Assembly (NCBI RefSeq): GCF_003428165.1
Contig: NZ_QLIQ01000002.1
Coordinates: 62,001-126,000, forward strand
Origin: Cysteiniphilum litorale
GTDB lineage: Bacteria > Pseudomonadota > Gammaproteobacteria > Francisellales > Francisellaceae
Length of the DNA: 64,000 nucleotides
Reading direction: 5' to 3'
The position numbers and the translations under genes are program-made. The notes beneath the pieces were generated by a model. It searched no databases and had not been told where the DNA came from. It was given only the letters and a program-made list of their open reading frames with translations. Shown here piece after piece: positions 1 through 8,179 of this stretch; position 1 is the first letter of the stretch; each line of letters begins with the position of its first letter.

Positions 1-592
1 AAATGCGATAGCAATGCGCGTGTTTGGCAGCCAACATGTCTGGCTTAGTATCGCCGATATAACCTGCATGTTGCGGTATTTTATCAAGCGTTTTAAGCGC
101 ATGGATGATTGGCATAGGATGCGGCTTTTTATAAGATAAATCATCCGCGCAAATCACGATTTTAGCCTCCTGATATTGTGGGACCTTCGCAATCACGGCT
201 TCAGTTAGTTTGCGCGTCTTACTGGTAACAATTCCCCAGCTGATCCGTTGCTGATGTAAAGTACTCATTAATTCATGCGCACCAATAAAGGGGTGTGTCA
301 TATCAGCGGCATGCTGTTGATAATGCATAAACGCATCATACTTTAAAACATTAAGTTGCTCACGAGTAAGTTGTTCATTAATTTTTGTTAATAGAAATTC
401 AACACCGCGACCGGCATGTTGCCTTAGTGTATCTGCGTTAAAGTCAATCTCTAGATTATGGCGGATTAAAGCATGCTTAATTGCATCAAAGATGCCATCT
501 GATGAGTCAAGTAAGGTGCCGTCAAGATCAAATAACAACAAATCAAGTGGGTATTTAGGACTCCTTGGTAAATGCGGCGATGTAGTTAACAT
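1..592 (-). CDS. gph: Phosphoglycolate phosphatase-like HAD hydrolase (3' end missing)
   Basis: HAD-superfamily phosphatase, probably clearing 2-phosphoglycolate produced by DNA repair. The translation shows the nucleophile motif LLFDLDGTLLDSS near residues 19-31, the TSK motif II region, a lysine in SYKKPHP and the late acidic motif YIGDTKPDM. The start is ATG at 592-590, supported by a strong AGGAGG eight bases upstream; it lies inside ubiG, so the two genes overlap by 38 bp and translation is probably coupled. ubiG-gph adjacency is common in gammaproteobacteria, which supports the name, although related HAD phosphatases have other substrates. The gene runs off the left edge after about 197 codons, shortly after motif IV. 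Confidence 0.85.
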   Translation of the reverse strand, partial: MLTTSPHLPRSPKYPLDLLLFDLDGTLLDSSDGIFDAIKHALIRHNLEIDFNADTLRQHAGRGVEFLLTKINEQLTREQLNVLKYDAFMHYQQHAADMTHPFIGAHELMSTLHQQRISWGIVTSKTRKLTEAVIAKVPQYQEAKIVICADDLSYKKPHPMPIIHALKTLDKIPQHAGYIGDTKPDMLAAKHAHCYRI

Positions 593-1253
593 CAGCATTA
601 CCTCCTAGAGATAGGTTTTTAGTCAGTGGGTTATAATGCAAACCTTTGATTTTAGTGACTCGAAGACCATATTTTTTTGCAGCATTAATCAGCTCCAGTG
701 GCTTAATATACTTACTGTATTCATGCGTGCCTTTAGGGATAAGCCCCATGACATATTCCGCCATGACAATGGATAATGCAAAAGACTTGAAATTGCGATT
801 TAATGTTGAGAAAAATACCCAGCCACCTGCTTTACAAAGCTCTGCACATGAACGAATCACACTCTCAGGATCTGGCACATGTTCAAGCATTTCCATACAG
901 GTGACGATATCAAAGCTTTGTGGCTCATTTTGCGCTAGGTTTTCAACGGAGTCTTTTAAGTAACGAATGGAAAGTTTTGATTCTAACAGATGAAGCTTGG
1001 CAACGCTCAAGGAGGCTTCAGCAAGATCTAAGCCCGTAACACTAGCCTTTTTCTGAGCCATGGCTTCTGCCAAAATACCACCACCACAACCAATATCAGC
1101 AATATTTAATTGTGCCAAATCGCCTGCACATTCCTCAATAAACTGCACACGCAAGGGGTTGACTTGATGCAATGTGCGAAATTCGCCATCTTCACACCAC
1201 CATTGGTGCGCCAATGCACTAAATTTATTAATTTCAGTTTGATCAACATTCAT
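555..1253 (-). CDS. ubiG: Ubiquinone biosynthesis O-methyltransferase
   Basis: SAM-dependent methyltransferase that performs both O-methylations in ubiquinone synthesis, acting at the inner membrane face. The 232-residue length is normal for the family. The SAM-binding motif I ADIGCGGGILAEAM is near residues 52-65, and the N-terminal HQWWCEDGEFRTLHQVNP stretch and the EMLEHVPDP motif are typical of UbiG. It starts with ATG at 1253-1251 with no obvious Shine-Dalgarno. It is followed by gph in an overlapping arrangement and diverges from the GGDEF-EAL gene. Confidence 0.95.
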   Translation of the reverse strand: MNVDQTEINKFSALAHQWWCEDGEFRTLHQVNPLRVQFIEECAGDLAQLNIADIGCGGGILAEAMAQKKASVTGLDLAEASLSVAKLHLLESKLSIRYLKDSVENLAQNEPQSFDIVTCMEMLEHVPDPESVIRSCAELCKAGGWVFFSTLNRNFKSFALSIVMAEYVMGLIPKGTHEYSKYIKPLELINAAKKYGLRVTKIKGLHYNPLTKNLSLGGNADVNYIAAFTKES

Positions 1254-1393
1254 GATAATTTATTGCTTCTATGTCGCTGTTTTAAAACTTATGCCATCAT
1301 AACAAACCGCACTATTGTTGCGATATAAAAAATTAACAAATAGCCAGTGATGGAAATGTTCAGCTGATCGCTCGAAAAATAAATTATTAGCGC

Positions 1394-1399
1394 TATACT
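1394..1399 (+). promoter_or_regulatory. Possible -10 element for the GGDEF-EAL gene
   Basis: TATACT lies about 50 bases upstream of the TTG start at 1450 in the 196-bp divergent region with ubiG. No good -35 is visible at 16-18 bp, so this is only a candidate. Nothing else was recognised in the divergent region. Confidence 0.3.
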
Positions 1400-1449
1400 G
1401 GGAAAACGACACAAGTAATGGTAGTTGATAGCGACAAGGATGACGGATT

Positions 1450-3774
1450 TTGAAGATATTTGAGAAACTCAAAAAAGCCAAAAAAGCTAAAAAATCCAAT
1501 AGAATGAGTGAAGCCCGCAAGGTTAATAAACTCATCGGTAAAAAAATATTTTGGCGTGTGTTGATCAGTGCTATTATTTTGCTTACCCTTGCCTCCCTAA
1601 CCGTTTTTGTTTTGTCATTTTATCCTTTTTATCAACAAACACAGCGCACAATTAACCATTATTATGAAGAAGTATTAGATGGCTATAAAACAGAGATTCA
1701 ACTGTCTTTATCAGAAGCGCGAAGCGTTGCATTACAGATAAGTAGCCGCACACAAGCTGCATGGTTGACGGAGGAAATCGAGCGCAAGTACCAATATGGT
1801 GATGCCATTATCGATGAGGTGAATGCCTTAAGGCAAATTTTGGCATCCGCCCTTGTCTCAAGTGCTGCTTTACAATCTATACAGCGTTTTGAAAGTAATG
1901 GACATTTATTGGTTGAAGTGGGCACCAAGCAACATCAACGATTTGATAAAAAAGCGCTTACATTTGCCATTGGCAATGATGGACTCACTGCAGTGCTAAC
2001 CAGTCCAATTTATACACAAATGGGACAAGATAGAAAGATTATTGGTTATGATCGGCTCTATTTTGACTTAAGTAAGCTACTGAATAAGTTTGAATCTGAA
2101 AGCCTGACACAAAAGCGTGACTTTTATTGGTTTATCAAGAGTGGTAGCTCCTGGCAGGCAGTAAGCTCAGGTTTTGCCAACAATCTCACGACGTTGCCAA
2201 GCGAAGTGTTAACGCAATTAAAAACACAAGAGCATTCTAATCTTTTGATCCAAGATAAAAAATACTATTTTGAACGCATTAATGGACAACAAGTCTTAGC
2301 TTTAGGTGTCAACAAAAAAACAGTTGCTTCAAGCGTTTGGCGAAATTTATCACATATCCCACTAACAATTCTTGGATTTGTTATTATTTTTATCTTATTG
2401 CTATACCTTTTATTGCATCCTATGCTCAATAAAGTCATGGTTGAGAACAGTCGATTTTATCAGTTATTGAACGAGGATGAGCATACCGCATTGCCAAGCC
2501 GCAGATACTTTGAGACCGTGTTTGAAAAAATCCTTATAGACGAGACAGCCAACAATAAAAAAGTTGCCTTATTGCATATTGATATCGATCATTTTAAAAA
2601 TATCAATGACAGCTTTGGCTACTATTTCGGTAATATTGTATTGCGTGAGATTGCCACACGTCTAAAATCAAGTACGCGCAAAAGTGACTTTGTTGCACGT
2701 ATTGGCGGTGACGAATTTGTCGTTGTCCTTAAAGATATTCGCACACTCGATGATGTTAAGCTTGTGATCAATCACTTGTTTGCAGCTGTTCACCAGTCAA
2801 TCTTAGTCAACGATTATCCCATCAACCTTAAAGCAAGCATAGGTGCAGCACTATCACCAGAGCACGCGAGTGATCGTGAGACATTAATGCAATATACCGA
2901 TATGGCAATCAGAGATTGTAAAAAAGCCGGCGGCAATAGTTATTGTATCTTTAATGAAAATATCGGCGCACGTTATTTCCGTCAACTTGAATTAGGTAAG
3001 CACTTAGCTAATGCGATAAAAAACAATGAATTTTACCTTATGTTTCAACCCATCATTCATTTAAATGACAAACAACAAATGCATTTTGAAGTGTTGCTTC
3101 GCTGGCATAATCGTTATTTGGGTGAGGTGTCACCTGGTGAATTCATCCCAGTTGCTGAAGAGCTCAAGCTAATTGTTGAACTAGGCGCTTGGGTAATTCG
3201 CCAAGCATTTTACCAACTGTATCAATGGCATGAGGATGAAGCAATCATCCATAAGCCATGTATTTCAATCAATCTCTCCGCCGTACAAATCAATAATCCT
3301 TCGGTTTTATTGGCATTCTTAGAGCACTTAATGGCGCAAATGACGATCCCCAGTGAATATATTACCTTTGAGGTCACCGAAACGGTGATTATGGAAAATT
3401 TAGACAATACATCGCAAGTGCTAAATACCCTTAAAAATATGGGGTTTAAAATATCCATTGATGATTTTGGTACAGGCTTTTGTTCACTAAGTTATTTGAT
3501 TCATGCGCAAATTGATAACATTAAAATTGATAAAATTTTCATTGATGACATACTAACCAATATCAATAGTAAGCTTATTGTTGAAAGCATTATCGACTTG
3601 AGTCATCGCTTAGGGAGTACTGTGGTTGCTGAAGGGGTTGAAACCATTGAGCAATATCAATTATTAAAGAAAGTGCACTGCGACTACATTCAAGGCTACT
3701 ATTTCAGTGTGCCATTATCAGCCTATGATGCAACCTGCTTTATCGAGCATAAACCGCATCATCAATTGTTTTAA
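1450..3774 (+). CDS. Membrane-bound dual GGDEF-EAL cyclic-di-GMP protein
   Basis: Predicted inner-membrane cyclic-di-GMP enzyme of 774 residues. A very lysine-rich N-terminus is followed by a membrane segment (about 36-60), an extracytoplasmic sensor region (about 61-300), a second membrane segment (about 303-323), a GGDEF domain and an EAL domain. GGDEF is intact at 419-423, and the product-inhibition site RKSD at 410-413 lies exactly five residues before it. The EAL signature reads EVL at 547-549, and the other catalytic motifs SINLSA, FEVTET, IDDFGTGFCS, KIDKIF, AEGVE and IQGY are all present. Both cyclase and phosphodiesterase activity are therefore possible; the net direction cannot be read from sequence. 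The start is TTG at 1450, preceded by AAGGA at 1436-1440; an ATG at 1504 is the alternative but has no clear ribosome-binding site. No neighbour suggests the signal sensed. Confidence 0.9.
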   Translation: MKIFEKLKKAKKAKKSNRMSEARKVNKLIGKKIFWRVLISAIILLTLASLTVFVLSFYPFYQQTQRTINHYYEEVLDGYKTEIQLSLSEARSVALQISSRTQAAWLTEEIERKYQYGDAIIDEVNALRQILASALVSSAALQSIQRFESNGHLLVEVGTKQHQRFDKKALTFAIGNDGLTAVLTSPIYTQMGQDRKIIGYDRLYFDLSKLLNKFESESLTQKRDFYWFIKSGSSWQAVSSGFANNLTTLPSEVLTQLKTQEHSNLLIQDKKYYFERINGQQVLALGVNKKTVASSVWRNLSHIPLTILGFVIIFILLLYLLLHPMLNKVMVENSRFYQLLNEDEHTALPSRRYFETVFEKILIDETANNKKVALLHIDIDHFKNINDSFGYYFGNIVLREIATRLKSSTRKSDFVARIGGDEFVVVLKDIRTLDDVKLVINHLFAAVHQSILVNDYPINLKASIGAALSPEHASDRETLMQYTDMAIRDCKKAGGNSYCIFNENIGARYFRQLELGKHLANAIKNNEFYLMFQPIIHLNDKQQMHFEVLLRWHNRYLGEVSPGEFIPVAEELKLIVELGAWVIRQAFYQLYQWHEDEAIIHKPCISINLSAVQINNPSVLLAFLEHLMAQMTIPSEYITFEVTETVIMENLDNTSQVLNTLKNMGFKISIDDFGTGFCSLSYLIHAQIDNIKIDKIFIDDILTNINSKLIVESIIDLSHRLGSTVVAEGVETIEQYQLLKKVHCDYIQGYYFSVPLSAYDATCFIEHKPHHQLF

Positions 3775-3781
3775 TTCTCAC

Positions 3782-3810
3782 TTAACAATGCTACGATAAT
3801 TGCCTATATA
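3782..3810 (+). promoter_or_regulatory. Sigma70-like promoter of gatCAB
   Basis: TTAACA (3782-3787) and TATATA (3805-3810) are separated by exactly 17 bp and lie 24 bp upstream of gatC. They are the best-matched promoter elements seen in the window and explain transcription of the three-gene operon. Confidence 0.65.
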
Positions 3811-3833
3811 AAAGCAGCTTTGGAAACCAGTAA

Positions 3834-4121
3834 ATGGCAATCTCGCAGCAGGAATTAAAGCATATTCTGATGCTTTCAAAACTTAGCGCCAAGCCGGAAG
3901 AGTTGGCACAGTTTGAATACGATCTAAATAATATTTTTAATCTATTTGATAATCTTAAGTTGGTGGATACGCATGATATTAACCCCATGATCTCACCATT
4001 ACTCAGTCATTATCCAGCGCGTGAAGATGCGCCTCAAATGCAAAATCATACAGCCGACTTTGAGCGTATAGCACCTGAATTTACTAATCAGCATTTCATC
4101 GTACCAAAAGTCATTGAATAA
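3834..4121 (+). CDS. gatC: Aspartyl/glutamyl-tRNA amidotransferase subunit C
   Basis: Small subunit (95 residues) of GatCAB, which converts Glu-tRNA(Gln) and/or Asp-tRNA(Asn) to the amidated forms. GatC wraps around the A-B interface and stabilises GatA. The LSKLSAKPEEL start region and the late region with PLLSHYPAREDAP follow the family pattern. It is first in the gatCAB operon, 11 bp before gatA. Confidence 0.93.
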   Translation: MAISQQELKHILMLSKLSAKPEELAQFEYDLNNIFNLFDNLKLVDTHDINPMISPLLSHYPAREDAPQMQNHTADFERIAPEFTNQHFIVPKVIE

Positions 4122-4132
4122 GAGGAAGTTTC

Positions 4133-5584
4133 GTGAGTATTTTAAAAACATTGCGTCAAAAGCTTGATGATAAAACCATGAGTGCTGTTGAATTAACAAC
4201 AACGTATTTAAAAGAAATAAAACATAAAAATAATTTATTAAACGCATTTATATCAGTCAATGAAACCAAGGCTTTAGCACATGCCAAAGAAATGGATGAT
4301 TTAATTACCAAAGGCAAGGCAACACTATTAACTGGAATCCCTATCGCACACAAAGATAATCTGTGTACTGATATATTAACCACAACTTGTGGGTCAAAAA
4401 TATTAAGCAATTATCAATCCCCTTTTAATGCCACGGTAGTCGATAAGCTTAAAAATCAAGGCATGACATTGCTTGGTAAAACCAATATGGATGAGTTTGG
4501 TATGGGCTCAACCAATGAACATAGCTTCTTTGGTGTCGTTAAAAACCCTTATGATTTGCATCATGTCCCAGGTGGTTCATCTGGTGGCTCAGCCGCTGTA
4601 GTTGCCGCAGGACTCACCCCCTTTGCTACAGGCAGTGACACTGGTGGTTCGGTAAGGCAACCTGCTAGCTTCTGTGGCATTACCGGAATAAAGCCAAGCT
4701 ATGGCACCTTGTCACGCTATGGCTTGGTGGCGTATGGCTCATCCTTTGATCAGGTTGGCATATTGGCGCATTACGCTGAGGATTGTGCTTATTTATTGCA
4801 AGCGATGGCAGGTAAAGATAAGAAAGATGGTACGAGCATTCCAACCGATCCGGATTTTTTCACTAAATCACTACAGCAAGATTTGACAAACTTGACCATT
4901 GGCATTGATGGGCAATTATTATCAAAGCTCTCGGCTGAAGCACAAACACTATTTCAGGCGTGTATTGCCGTTTATCAAAAGCAAGGTGCGAAGATTAAAG
5001 ATATTCAACTGCCTGATTTACAAGCTGCAGTGTCAAGCTATTATGTGTTGGCACCGGCTGAAGCAGCCACGAACTTAGCACGCTTTGACGGAGTGCGTTA
5101 TGGCTATCGCAGTCAGCATGCAAATACGTTAGATGAATTGTACATTAAGAGTCGCACAGAAGGGTTTGGTGCTGAAGTCAAACGTCGCATTGTTATTGGT
5201 AACTACGTGTTAGCAGCCAGCCAATACGATGCTTACTACCACAAAGCCCAACAGGTGCGTGCCAAATTAAAGCAAGATCTTGATATGATCTATCAAAATG
5301 TCGATATGATTTTACTGCCAACAGCCGCAACGACTGCACCCAAACTTGGTGCACAAAAAGATCCTGTAACGACTTATTTATCGGATATGTACACATTGAT
5401 TGCTAATTTAACTGGGGCTCCAGCGATTTCATTTCCTATTGGACAGATTGAACATATGCCGTTTGGTGCGCAATTGATGGCAAATAATTTCCAAGATCAT
5501 TTATTATTGCAAGCAGTCTGTGCATTTCAACGTCAAACTGCCTTTCACCTGCCACAGCAACTGTTACAAGGAGTCAATGCATGA
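4133..5584 (+). CDS. gatA: Aspartyl/glutamyl-tRNA amidotransferase subunit A
   Basis: Amidase subunit (483 residues) that releases ammonia from glutamine or asparagine for the GatB reaction. The amidase-signature Lys-Ser-Ser triad is visible as K74 (in IAHKDNL), S149 (in GGSSGGS) and S173 (in GSDTGGSVRQPA); spacing matches known GatA. It starts at GTG 4133 behind AGAGGAAG. Its TGA overlaps the gatB ATG by four bases, which favours stoichiometric translation. Confidence 0.96.
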   Translation: MSILKTLRQKLDDKTMSAVELTTTYLKEIKHKNNLLNAFISVNETKALAHAKEMDDLITKGKATLLTGIPIAHKDNLCTDILTTTCGSKILSNYQSPFNATVVDKLKNQGMTLLGKTNMDEFGMGSTNEHSFFGVVKNPYDLHHVPGGSSGGSAAVVAAGLTPFATGSDTGGSVRQPASFCGITGIKPSYGTLSRYGLVAYGSSFDQVGILAHYAEDCAYLLQAMAGKDKKDGTSIPTDPDFFTKSLQQDLTNLTIGIDGQLLSKLSAEAQTLFQACIAVYQKQGAKIKDIQLPDLQAAVSSYYVLAPAEAATNLARFDGVRYGYRSQHANTLDELYIKSRTEGFGAEVKRRIVIGNYVLAASQYDAYYHKAQQVRAKLKQDLDMIYQNVDMILLPTAATTAPKLGAQKDPVTTYLSDMYTLIANLTGAPAISFPIGQIEHMPFGAQLMANNFQDHLLLQAVCAFQRQTAFHLPQQLLQGVNA

Positions 5585-6999
5585 GTTATGAAATGGTCAT
5601 TGGACTTGAGGTGCATGTCCAGCTTAAAACGCAAGCCAAAATCTTTTCACCTGCTGCGACCCTTTATGGTCAAGAACCAAATACACAGGTGAGCTTTCTT
5701 GACGTCGCCTTGCCAGGAACGCTACCCGTTGTTAATAAACAAGCTATCGATATGGCAGTGATGTTTGGCTTAGCGGTTGATGCAACAATTTCAAAAAACA
5801 GTTTTTTCTCACGCAAAAATTATTTCTATCCTGACTTGCCCAAGGGCTATCAAATCAGTCAATCCAATAATCCAATCGTGCAAAATGGTCAGCTGGAGAT
5901 TACAACAAATAAGGGCATTAAAACTATCCGTATTGAACGCGCCCATCTTGAGGAGGATGCGGGTAAATCAGTGCATGATTTTATTGGCGATCAAACCGGT
6001 TTAGATTATAACCGTGCGGGTACACCATTATTGGAGATTGTGACTCATCCGGATTTTCGTAGTGCAGAGGAGGTGATCTGCTATCTTAAAGATCTGCACC
6101 AACTGGTGCAGCATCTCGGGATTTGTGATGGCAATATGCAAGAAGGATCATTTCGCTGTGATGTTAATTTATCGATTCGTAAAACTGGTGAGGATCTTGG
6201 CACAAGAGCTGAGCTTAAAAATATTAACTCATTTCGCTTTATTGAAAGCGCCATTCATTATGAGTATCAGCGTCAAGTCAATGTCCTTGACAAAGGCGGT
6301 ATAATTACTCAAGAAACAAGGCTTTATGATCCAGATAATAATGAAACGCGCAGTATGCGCAGCAAGGAAAATGCCTTTGATTATCGCTATTTCCCCGATC
6401 CTGATTTATTGCCTATTATCTTATCTAACGAAGAAATTGAAAGCATACATTCACAGATGCCACTATTGCCAAAAGTGCGCCGTGAAACTTATGCCAAGGC
6501 GCTTAATGTTGATGAGGTCAACTTCTTGATGGATAACCCGACAGTCGCGGATTACTATGATGCATTAGCAAAAAACATTTCAGCAAAAACCGCATATAAC
6601 TGGGTTGCCGTTGAGTTGCAAGCCGTGTTTAATCGCGTACAAAGTACATTTGATGCCAGACGTGTGCCTGTTCATGTATTACTTGAGCTAATTGCATGCG
6701 TTGACAAGGATGAGGTGTCTTTAAAATCCGCCAAGACCGTACTACAAAACTATTATGATCAACCGCAAGCGATACAAAGTATTATTGATCAGCTCGGTGT
6801 GCGTCAAAGCAATGATCTGGGATTTGTTGAAAGCTTGGTTGACGAGATACTTGCGCAAAACCCACAGCAAGTGCAAGATTATCGCGCCGGAAACAAGAAA
6901 CTTTTGAGCTTCTTTGTCGGTCAAATTATGAAAAACAGCAAAGGCAAAGCAAATCCTAAGCAAGTGAACGAAATATTGAATAAGAAGTTGAATGAATAA
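5581..6999 (+). CDS. gatB: Aspartyl/glutamyl-tRNA amidotransferase subunit B
   Basis: Subunit (472 residues) that binds and phosphorylates mischarged tRNA, then transfers ammonia delivered from GatA. The N-terminal VIGLEVHVQL motif, the RKNYFYPDLPKGYQISQ region and HLEEDAGKS are hallmark GatB sequences. The C-terminal YqeY-like tail that contacts tRNA is present. A complete GatCAB implies that glutaminyl- and/or asparaginyl-tRNA is made indirectly in this organism; which one cannot be decided from this window. Confidence 0.96.
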   Translation: MSYEMVIGLEVHVQLKTQAKIFSPAATLYGQEPNTQVSFLDVALPGTLPVVNKQAIDMAVMFGLAVDATISKNSFFSRKNYFYPDLPKGYQISQSNNPIVQNGQLEITTNKGIKTIRIERAHLEEDAGKSVHDFIGDQTGLDYNRAGTPLLEIVTHPDFRSAEEVICYLKDLHQLVQHLGICDGNMQEGSFRCDVNLSIRKTGEDLGTRAELKNINSFRFIESAIHYEYQRQVNVLDKGGIITQETRLYDPDNNETRSMRSKENAFDYRYFPDPDLLPIILSNEEIESIHSQMPLLPKVRRETYAKALNVDEVNFLMDNPTVADYYDALAKNISAKTAYNWVAVELQAVFNRVQSTFDARRVPVHVLLELIACVDKDEVSLKSAKTVLQNYYDQPQAIQSIIDQLGVRQSNDLGFVESLVDEILAQNPQQVQDYRAGNKKLLSFFVGQIMKNSKGKANPKQVNEILNKKLNE

Positions 7000-7059
7000 C
7001 TGTAGTTAAACATATGTAACTGAGGTTACGCATTTTAGAAAAAGCTATGATTTTAAAAA

Positions 7060-7170
7060 CACCCCGTCAGCTTGCAGCTGCCACCCCTCTTGCAAAGAGG
7101 GGAATTAGGCAAAGGTTGGTTTTACATTCCCCTCTTTGCAAGAGGGGTGCCGAGCCTGTGAGGCGGGGTG
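7060..7170. repeat. Long imperfect inverted repeat (REP/MITE-like hairpin)
   Basis: Two arms of about 43 bp, 7060-7102 and 7128-7170, are near-complementary. The inner stem built on CCCCTCTTGCAAAGAGGGGA and the outer CACCCCG/GGGGTG ends pair well, with mismatches between, around a 25-base spacer. The sequence is far more GC-rich than its flanks. It lies between gatB and the downstream membrane cluster and could end gatB transcription. It resembles the interspersed CACCCC...CCCCTCTTGC palindromes seen in many bacteria, but no second full copy is in this window. Confidence 0.75.
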
Positions 7171-7215
7171 TTGAAATAAAGAAAATGTATACCTTCAGTA
7201 TTTAAGGATATAAAT

Positions 7216-7281
7216 GTGCGTATAAAACACTGGATACTATTAATATTAATCATCGTTTTATTTGTGGTATTGGTGTTGTGA
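7216..7281 (+). CDS. Candidate 21-residue hydrophobic leader or microprotein
   Basis: Short ORF starting GTG at 7216 with AAGGA at 7204-7208, seven bases upstream. It encodes a basic start (MRIKHW) followed by an almost pure Ile/Leu/Val run, that is, one transmembrane helix. Its TGA stop (7279-7281) overlaps the ATG of the DUF4230 gene (7281-7283) as TGATG. The downstream gene has no good ribosome-binding site of its own, so translational coupling is likely. It may be a genuine small membrane protein or only a coupling leader. Confidence 0.5.
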   Translation: MRIKHWILLILIIVLFVVLVL

Positions 7282-7883
7282 TGCGTATTTTTTCTAACCT
7301 CACCCTACTTGTGATCTGTGTTGTATTAGGCGCTAGTGGCGCTTGGTTTTATCAGCATTACACTGCTAATGATAATGCAAAATTCTACCCAAGTGTCGCC
7401 CAAGTCAAAACGATTAGCCAACTGGCAAGTCTGCGCTTAGAACTTAGTCAAATTGAACAGTTTGAAGATAAGGGTTGGTTTGTTGATACCAAAGCATCTT
7501 ATTATATTTATGCTTCGGTTTTATTGGGTGCTGATCTTGATCAGCTACAAATAAATATCGATAAAACCCGCAAAATACTAACAATCAAACTACCTTTACC
7601 AACTGTGTTGAGTATTGAGATTAACCATCAACACTCGCACTTGATCACCAAACAAGACTACACCTTTGGTGTCATTCCGCGTTTAGGGGTGATCAACACC
7701 GATCCTAAAGACCAAGTACCGGATAAAGCCTATTTACTTGCGCAGCAATCAATGCGTCAATTGGCAAGTAGTACACAATATATCACACAAGCGCAGGCGC
7801 AAATCGCACAAATATTGAAGGATATGTATCAGCCATTTAATTGGCGGGTCGATATCACTTGGTGTCGAGGTAATATATGCTAA
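7281..7883 (+). CDS. DUF4230-family membrane-anchored protein
   Basis: Protein of 200 residues with an N-terminal membrane anchor (about residues 3-24) and an extracytoplasmic domain. The central region (ELSQIE through ADLDQLQINID to LTIKLPLPTVLSIEI) fits DUF4230, a family of unknown function found on the outer side of the membrane. A GTG immediately upstream (7278) is an alternative start; ATG at 7281 is chosen because it overlaps the stop of the upstream small ORF. The last codons overlap the next gene by seven bases. Function is unknown. Confidence 0.65.
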   Translation: MRIFSNLTLLVICVVLGASGAWFYQHYTANDNAKFYPSVAQVKTISQLASLRLELSQIEQFEDKGWFVDTKASYYIYASVLLGADLDQLQINIDKTRKILTIKLPLPTVLSIEINHQHSHLITKQDYTFGVIPRLGVINTDPKDQVPDKAYLLAQQSMRQLASSTQYITQAQAQIAQILKDMYQPFNWRVDITWCRGNIC

Positions 7884-8173
7884 TAAAACAAAGGCTCGTC
7901 AAACATCAAATTATCAAAACATTTATTATTTATGTCATTTTATATGGCTTGATTGCCGCATTAAGCGCCTGGATCCCTTTTATGGGCTTTGGCGTGTTGC
8001 TTGGTGGTATCTCAATTGCAATCGCAGCAATTGTTGTAGCCACATTGCGCGTTGTTGATCACTATCATGCTAAAGACTATAGGATTGGAATCAGGAAATT
8101 TGCTATTGCCATTGTGATCTTGGTGCTAATTGATGTTATATACACCCTGATTGTTACCATAAATTGGAGTTAA
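7877..8173 (+). CDS. Small polytopic membrane protein, unknown function
   Basis: 98 residues with three predicted membrane helices (about 14-33, 37-60 and 74-95) and a short basic, histidine-containing loop DHYHAKDYR between the second and third. The ATG at 7877 is preceded by GAGG at 7867-7870 within the end of the DUF4230 gene. No family was recognised. Tight packing between the DUF4230 gene and an SDR gene suggests they work together. Confidence 0.65.
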   Translation: MLIKQRLVKHQIIKTFIIYVILYGLIAALSAWIPFMGFGVLLGGISIAIAAIVVATLRVVDHYHAKDYRIGIRKFAIAIVILVLIDVIYTLIVTINWS

Positions 8174-8179
8174 TTTATT

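Noticed and set aside
1269-1535. 88-codon minus-strand ORF
   Set aside because: It crosses the divergent ubiG region into the start of the GGDEF-EAL gene, and its hydrophobic repeats are the antisense of the lysine-rich N-terminus.
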